A stretch of 64,000 bases of DNA from Gammaproteobacteria bacterium (GTDB lineage: Bacteria > Pseudomonadota > Gammaproteobacteria > Pseudomonadales > Halieaceae). Made by a program: the position numbers and the translations under genes. The notes under the pieces were generated by a model, which saw only the letters and a program-made list of their open reading frames with translations, was not told where the DNA came from and made no database searches. Within the stretch, counting starts at the first letter, position 1. Every line of letters starts with the position of its first letter. Where the stretch lies: positions 1 through 64,000 of the forward strand of contig JAUIEP010000003.1 in assembly GCA_030428835.1 (NCBI GenBank), written 5' to 3'. Below, in pieces: positions 59,263-64,000 of the stretch.

Positions 59263-60033
59263 TCACTGCTCCTTTTCGCTGCGGCCCCGCGCCATGACGT
59301 CCTCGCGCCGCGCGGCAAATGCCGCGCCGAACGCCTGGCGCGAGTAGTTGATCGCCCGCGCCTCTTCCCATTCGAGCGCTTCACGGTAAGGCAGTGAATA
59401 GCCTTCCTCGATCAGCGGCTTGTACGCCGCGAGCACCTCGGGCACGCAGGCGCACATGTCCTCGGCCATCTTGACGGCGCGCGGCAACAGTTCGTCGGCC
59501 GGCAGTACATGGTTGACGAGGCCCCACTCGTAAGCCTGCTGCGCGAACACCGGCGCCCCGGTGAAGGAGATTTCCTTGGCGCGCGACAGGCCGATGAGCC
59601 GGGGCAGTTTCTGCGACAGCCCCCAACCCGGCAGCACGCCGACGCGCGCGTGAGTGTCCGCGAAACGCGCGTTCTCGGAGGCGATCAGCACATCGCAGGC
59701 AAGCGCCATCTCGAAACCACCGGTAACGCAGTGGCCGTTGATCGCGCCGATGATGGGGCCGGGAAATGACTCCATTGCGCGCGCGATCACGTTGTCCGCC
59801 TCGTCCGCGGCGGTGTGTTCGGTCGACGCCAGCTCCTTGAGGTCGAAGCCGGCACAGAAGGCGCGACCGCTGCCCGTGAGAATTAACACGCGGATGCTCT
59901 CGTCACGCACGCATTCGGCGAACACCTCGACAAAGTCCGCGCGCAACTCGCGCGACAGCGCATTCATCTCGTCCGGGCGATTCAGGGTGACGATGGCGAA
60001 ACCGTCGCGCTTGTCCAGCAATACCTTGTTCAT
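59263..60033 (-). CDS. Enoyl-CoA hydratase/isomerase family protein
   Basis: VTLNRPDEMNALSRELRADF, SGSGRAFCAGFDLKEL-type region, AINGHCVTGGFEMALACDVLIAS. Confidence 0.92.
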   Translation of the reverse strand: MNKVLLDKRDGFAIVTLNRPDEMNALSRELRADFVEVFAECVRDESIRVLILTGSGRAFCAGFDLKELASTEHTAADEADNVIARAMESFPGPIIGAINGHCVTGGFEMALACDVLIASENARFADTHARVGVLPGWGLSQKLPRLIGLSRAKEISFTGAPVFAQQAYEWGLVNHVLPADELLPRAVKMAEDMCACVPEVLAAYKPLIEEGYSLPYREALEWEEARAINYSRQAFGAAFAARREDVMARGRSEKEQ

Positions 60034-60034
60034 A

Positions 60035-60874
60035 TCAGCCTCCGAGGTAGGAAGGGACCCGCAACAGGTCCAGTTGTTTGGCGATAGCGGGCGCGGCGAG
60101 CACCTCGTCGGGGCACCACTCGTCGCGCGGCTCGTTGTCGGCGAGCCAGGCGACCACGGCGGCGATGGCCTGGGGTGTGCAAGGCTTGTAGCGCGCCATC
60201 ACCTCCTCGGTGATGCCCGCCGCCTTCATCACCTCCGTCACCACCGTGCCGGGCTCGATATTGAAGACCCGCAGGCCGCTGTCGGGGTGCTCCACGCGCA
60301 GCGCGCCGGCCATGCGCGCAAACGCGGCCTTGGAGGACGGGTAGGCAAAACCCCAGCCGCCCCGGGCCGCCGGCACCGGCGGGTTGTTGAACGCGGTGTA
60401 CGACACCATGTTCAGTATGGTGCCGCCACCGCGTTCGAGCATGGGGGGCAACAGCGCCTGCACGAGCGCGAGCGGCGTGAAAACGTTGCCCTGGTAGATC
60501 GCGGCGAGCTGCTCCCGCGTCACGTCGAGCACCGGCTCCTGGTTGCCCGTGCCCTGGTACACCGCGTTGTTGAACAAGAGGTCGATGTGCCCGAACGCCG
60601 CCAGCGCGCTGCGCGCGGCCGCGAGCACGCTGGCCTCGTCGAGAATGTCCGCGCGCAGGCACAGCGCCTCGCCACCCGCGTCCGCCACCGCCTTCGCGGT
60701 CGCCTCCAGGCTGCCCGGCAGCGGCGCGTCGCTGCCCACGTGGTCGTGTTGCTCACCCTCGCTCAGGGTGCGCGCCGTGAGCGCAACGCGGTACCCCGCC
60801 CGCGCCAGGGCAACCGCGGTCTCGGCGCCGATGCCGCGGCTCGCGCCGGTGATAAAGGCGGTCTTGTCGCTCAT
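60035..60874 (-). CDS. SDR family oxidoreductase
   Basis: MSDKTAFITGASRGIGAETAVALARAGYRVALTART, YPSSKAAFARMAGAL. Confidence 0.92.
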   Translation of the reverse strand: MSDKTAFITGASRGIGAETAVALARAGYRVALTARTLSEGEQHDHVGSDAPLPGSLEATAKAVADAGGEALCLRADILDEASVLAAARSALAAFGHIDLLFNNAVYQGTGNQEPVLDVTREQLAAIYQGNVFTPLALVQALLPPMLERGGGTILNMVSYTAFNNPPVPAARGGWGFAYPSSKAAFARMAGALRVEHPDSGLRVFNIEPGTVVTEVMKAAGITEEVMARYKPCTPQAIAAVVAWLADNEPRDEWCPDEVLAAPAIAKQLDLLRVPSYLGG

Positions 60875-61317
60875 GCCGTGTCCTCCGCACTGAGTTGCAC
60901 AAGGCGCCGCAGCGCCGTCATGGTTACATCCAGCTCCTTTTCCCCGAGCAGCGCGGCGTACTCGTCCCACACGCGCTCGGTGGCCGCGCCGAGTTGCGCG
61001 ATCAGGCGCTTACCTGCGGGCGTGAATTCGATCAGCTTGGCACGGGAGTCCGCGGGGTCGGCACTGCGGCTCACGAGGCCGAGGTCCTCCAGTTCATGCA
61101 CGCTCTTCATCATGGACTGGGGCGTGACACCCGCGGCGGCGGCCAGGTCGACGCTGCGGCTGGCGCCGTGCCGCTCCAGATGCAGGAACACCGCGCGATG
61201 CCGGTGCCGCAAACCCGGAAAGCCGACCGCCGCGAGATCCCGGTCGAGCCGCCGGCGGAAGTCCTGCAATGCCAGCATCAGGGTCTGCCCGAGTTCATGC
61301 TGGGGGTGCCGAGGCAT
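60871..61317 (-). CDS. MarR family transcriptional regulator
   Basis: VDLAAAAGVTPQSMMKSVHELEDLGLVSRSADPADSRAKLIEFTPAGKRLIAQ. Confidence 0.9.
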   Translation of the reverse strand: MPRHPQHELGQTLMLALQDFRRRLDRDLAAVGFPGLRHRHRAVFLHLERHGASRSVDLAAAAGVTPQSMMKSVHELEDLGLVSRSADPADSRAKLIEFTPAGKRLIAQLGAATERVWDEYAALLGEKELDVTMTALRRLVQLSAEDTA

Positions 61318-61339
61318 TGCGCGCCCTCATTTAATCATC

Positions 61340-61358
61340 TAAACTTATTATAAGTTTA
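61340..61358. promoter_or_regulatory. 19-bp perfect palindrome, candidate MarR operator
   Basis: TAAACTTAT-T-ATAAGTTTA between divergent MarR and LLM oxidoreductase genes. Confidence 0.85.
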
Positions 61359-61383
61359 ACTGACTATTTGCAGAGTGCAAGCC

Positions 61384-62406
61384 ATGTTCGAAGTATTCGC
61401 CGCCACTCCCGAAGACATGGGGCCGGGCGACATCGGCGCACACGCGGCCCGGGCCGAAGCAATGGGCTTCGACGGTTTGCAGGTGCCCGACGCCATCCAC
61501 GACGGCCTGCTGCTGTCCGCCATGGCACTCGCCGCGACGCAGCGGCTGATCGTCGGTACGGGCGTCCTGCTGGCCTTCCCGCGCAGCCCGATGATTACTG
61601 CCGTCGCCGCCTGGGACCTGCAGAAGATGTCCGCGGGTCGCTTCGAACTCGGGCTCGGCACGCAGATCAAGCCGAACATCGAGCAGCGCTATTCCGCGCG
61701 CTGGGATTCACCCGTACCGCAACTGCGCGAGTATGTGCAGGCGCTGAAAGCCGTGTTCCACAGCTTCCAGACCGGGGAACGGCTCAATTTCGTCGGCGAG
61801 CACTACGCGCTGACGAAGTTGCAGCCGTTCTTCAACCCGGGGCCGATCGAGCACCCGGATATCCCCATCCTGTGCGGCGCGGTCGGGCCGGCCATGACAC
61901 GCATGGTAGGCCGCGTGGCGGACGGCATGATCACGCACCCGACCAACACGCCGCCCGAGTATATCCGCGAGGTCTGCCTGCCGCGCCTGCAGGCCGGGTT
62001 CGACAAGGCGGGCCGCGACGGCACCGACTTCCGGTTGATCCTCGGCCCGCTGACCGCGACAGGCAAGGACGAGGCAACCGTCGCCGCCGAGTGGGAGAAA
62101 CAGCGCAACCTGCTCGGCTTCCTCTACTCCACCCCCGCCTACTGGCCGAGCCTGGAGCTGTTCGGCTGGCAGGACAAGGGCCAGCAGCTGCTGGACCTCA
62201 CCCGCGCCGGGGACTGGGGAGCAATGTCGGAGATCGTGACGGACGAGATGCTGGAGAAGTTCGTACCGCGCGGCACCTACGACGAGATCGATGCGGTCTA
62301 CCGCGAACGCTACGCCGGGCTGACGCGGCGTATTACCTTCCCGCTGCCGGCCGACCCCGCGGACGACGACGCGGCCGCCGCCGCTATCGCGCGCCTGAAA
62401 ACCTGA
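61384..62406 (+). CDS. LLM-class flavin/F420-dependent oxidoreductase (TIGR03617-like)
   Basis: AARAEAMGFDGLQVPDAIHDGLLLSAMALAATQRLIVGTGVLLAFPRSPMITA; MSAGRFELGLGTQIK. Confidence 0.88.
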   Translation: MFEVFAATPEDMGPGDIGAHAARAEAMGFDGLQVPDAIHDGLLLSAMALAATQRLIVGTGVLLAFPRSPMITAVAAWDLQKMSAGRFELGLGTQIKPNIEQRYSARWDSPVPQLREYVQALKAVFHSFQTGERLNFVGEHYALTKLQPFFNPGPIEHPDIPILCGAVGPAMTRMVGRVADGMITHPTNTPPEYIREVCLPRLQAGFDKAGRDGTDFRLILGPLTATGKDEATVAAEWEKQRNLLGFLYSTPAYWPSLELFGWQDKGQQLLDLTRAGDWGAMSEIVTDEMLEKFVPRGTYDEIDAVYRERYAGLTRRITFPLPADPADDDAAAAAIARLKT

Positions 62407-62457
62407 TCAGCAGTCCTACGAATTGCGCGGAGCGCCCGGCAGCACTCCCGGCCGTTG

Positions 62458-63222
62458 TTAAATATGGTCCGTGCGCATATGCGCGTCGTAACCGCCGTCG
62501 ATGAACAGCAGCGAGCCGTGCACGTAGCTCGCTTTGTCGCTGAGCAGGAAGAGTATGCAGTCGGAGATCTCGCTCGCCTGCGCGGCGCGCTCGATGGGCG
62601 TGTTCTCCAACAAGCCTTTCATGATCGGCGCGTACTCCTCGCTCTCGAACAGCGGCTTGGTCATGGGCGTGAGGGTCGGCCCGGGTGCAACCCCGTTCAT
62701 CCGGATGCCGTCGCGGCCGTAAGCCATGGCATTGCGGCGCATCCAGTAGTTGACGGCGCGCTTGGTCTGCATGTAGTGGGTGCCGGGCGCGATCGTCTCG
62801 GCCAGCTCCAGCGCGCGCGGCTCGTCTCCCGACAGCAGCGCGTCGAGAAAGCCTGCGTCAACCACATCCATCGGCGCCGAGTTGGAACACAACAGAACGA
62901 TGGCGCCCGATTTGCGCGCCAGCAGTTCGCGCAGCCCCTCGACCACCTCGACCGTACCGAAGTAGTTCAATCGTGTGATCAACGCGTCGGGCGCGGTGCC
63001 GCCGCCGAGTCCCGCAACCGGCACAAAGCCGTCCAGGCCGTCCGGAGCGGCCTCTTTCACGGCCGCAATGGCCGCCTGGCGCCCCTCGGGGGTGGTGAGG
63101 TCCGCAATGATGTCCGCGTCCTTGATATCGATGGTGATCACCTTGTGGCCCTCCGCGAGGAGTGAGGAGGCCAGTGCGGCGCCGATACCGGATGCGCTGC
63201 CGGTGAGTGCGTAAGTGCCCAT
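62458..63222 (-). CDS. SDR family oxidoreductase
   Basis: MGTYALTGSASGIGAALASSLLAEGHKVITIDIKDADIIADL; MQTKRAVNYWMRR. Confidence 0.9.
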   Translation of the reverse strand: MGTYALTGSASGIGAALASSLLAEGHKVITIDIKDADIIADLTTPEGRQAAIAAVKEAAPDGLDGFVPVAGLGGGTAPDALITRLNYFGTVEVVEGLRELLARKSGAIVLLCSNSAPMDVVDAGFLDALLSGDEPRALELAETIAPGTHYMQTKRAVNYWMRRNAMAYGRDGIRMNGVAPGPTLTPMTKPLFESEEYAPIMKGLLENTPIERAAQASEISDCILFLLSDKASYVHGSLLFIDGGYDAHMRTDHI

Positions 63223-63302
63223 GATGCGGTCTCTTTTTCGTGTGTCGCTGTGGAATCCAACCCGGTGCAGGTGCCGGCCCGGGGCGCGGTGGCCGGGCAT
63301 TT

Positions 63303-63318
63303 TAATACGATCGTATTA
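63303..63318. promoter_or_regulatory. 16-bp perfect palindrome TAATACGATCGTATTA upstream of SDR
   Basis: Fully self-complementary; ~80 bp upstream of the 63222 start; near-identical to 19041-19056. Confidence 0.8.
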
Positions 63319-63472
63319 GTCGTTTCAAGGGATCGCGCCTCGCGGGGGGCACGGATACGGCAGATGCCGCGTCGCGGCACGCTCCGCCAACACGGCAACA
63401 GGCGGCCCCGGGTGCGGCGACAGCGCCGGAAACCGCTTGTACAGGCCGGCTCCGGTGGGTCACACTGGCGCC

Positions 63473-63889
63473 ATGCATCCGCGAGTTCCCCTATTGCTGC
63501 TCTGCCTCGCGCTGGGCGCCTGCACCGCACCGCCGCAGCGGCCGGACACCGGCGAACCGCTGCCGCCCTGCGGCAGTTCACCCAACTGCGTCAGCAGTGA
63601 AGAGACCCGGGAGGATTTCCGGGTGGCGCCGCTGGCCGCCACCCCCCAACAGTGGCGCGCGCTCATCGCGACACTGCGCGACCGCGACGACTGGTCGGTG
63701 ACCGCGGAGGACGACGACTTCGTCCAGTTCGTGGCCGTCACACCGCTGATGCGCTACCGCGACGATGTGCAACTGCGCTACGACGCCGCGGCCGGGCTTA
63801 TTCACGTGCGCTCCTCCTCGCGCGTCGGCTACGGCGACATGGGGGCCAATCGCAAGCGTGTCGAGGCCCTGCGCGACGCGCTGCATTAA
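63473..63889 (+). CDS. DUF1499-type lipoprotein
   Basis: Lipobox LALGACTAPP; CGSSPNCVSSEETREDFRVAPL...VGYGDMGANRKRVEALRDAL. Confidence 0.85.
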   Translation: MHPRVPLLLLCLALGACTAPPQRPDTGEPLPPCGSSPNCVSSEETREDFRVAPLAATPQQWRALIATLRDRDDWSVTAEDDDFVQFVAVTPLMRYRDDVQLRYDAAAGLIHVRSSSRVGYGDMGANRKRVEALRDALH

Positions 63890-63948
63890 GCCCGCCACAG
63901 GTGCCGCGATTCCCTCTATACTGGGGCAAAAACCTATAAGGAAGTCCC

Positions 63949-64000
63949 ATGATCCCGCTACGCCACCTGCTGCCCTGTCTCGCCCTGCCCCTTGCCATCG
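63949..64000 (+). CDS. Start of a secreted protein, truncated by window end
   Basis: ATG at 63949 encoding MIPLRHLLPCLALPLAI, signal-peptide-like. Confidence 0.4.
   Translation, partial: MIPLRHLLPCLALPLAI

Overview
The window is a GC-rich bacterial chromosome segment. Gene content suggests a marine gammaproteobacterium, possibly Halieaceae/Cellvibrionales-like; this is inference, as no rRNA or marker gene is present. Most of it is ordinary: HD-GYP, PQQ-type dehydrogenase, FadD-like ligase, RhlE, Fpr/LysR, glutathione-dependent formaldehyde oxidation genes, several SDRs, GdhA, and an acetolactate-synthase-like plus aldehyde dehydrogenase pair. The standout is a tightly packed + strand locus at ~30.36-46.90 kb. 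It combines (i) a flavin/cyclic-nucleotide-binding/4xFe-S protein, (ii) a cytochrome-b-like membrane protein, (iii) an FHA-like/TM/decaheme cytochrome fusion, (iv) a double GlcG/HbpS lipoprotein, (v) a large outer-membrane barrel candidate, (vi) a decaheme cytochrome fused to LVIVD-type propeller repeats, (vii) a c554-like multiheme protein, and (viii) a PP2C phosphatase, a 32-aa membrane micro-ORF and a double-FHA tail-anchored protein. A neighbouring barrel / Ser-Thr kinase / caspase-like cluster (47.9-53.7 kb) and an upstream FHA membrane protein (29.6 kb) extend the phospho-signalling theme. I read this as a candidate signalling-gated trans-envelope electron conduit. Other points of interest are a dispersed repeat with a 27-bp minisatellite (window start and 12.45-12.70 kb), an inverted-repeat element at 12.35-12.50 kb, a lower-GC kinase/outer-membrane island (24.5-28.0 kb), and several clear operator palindromes. 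All product calls are from reading the sequence; no searches were run.
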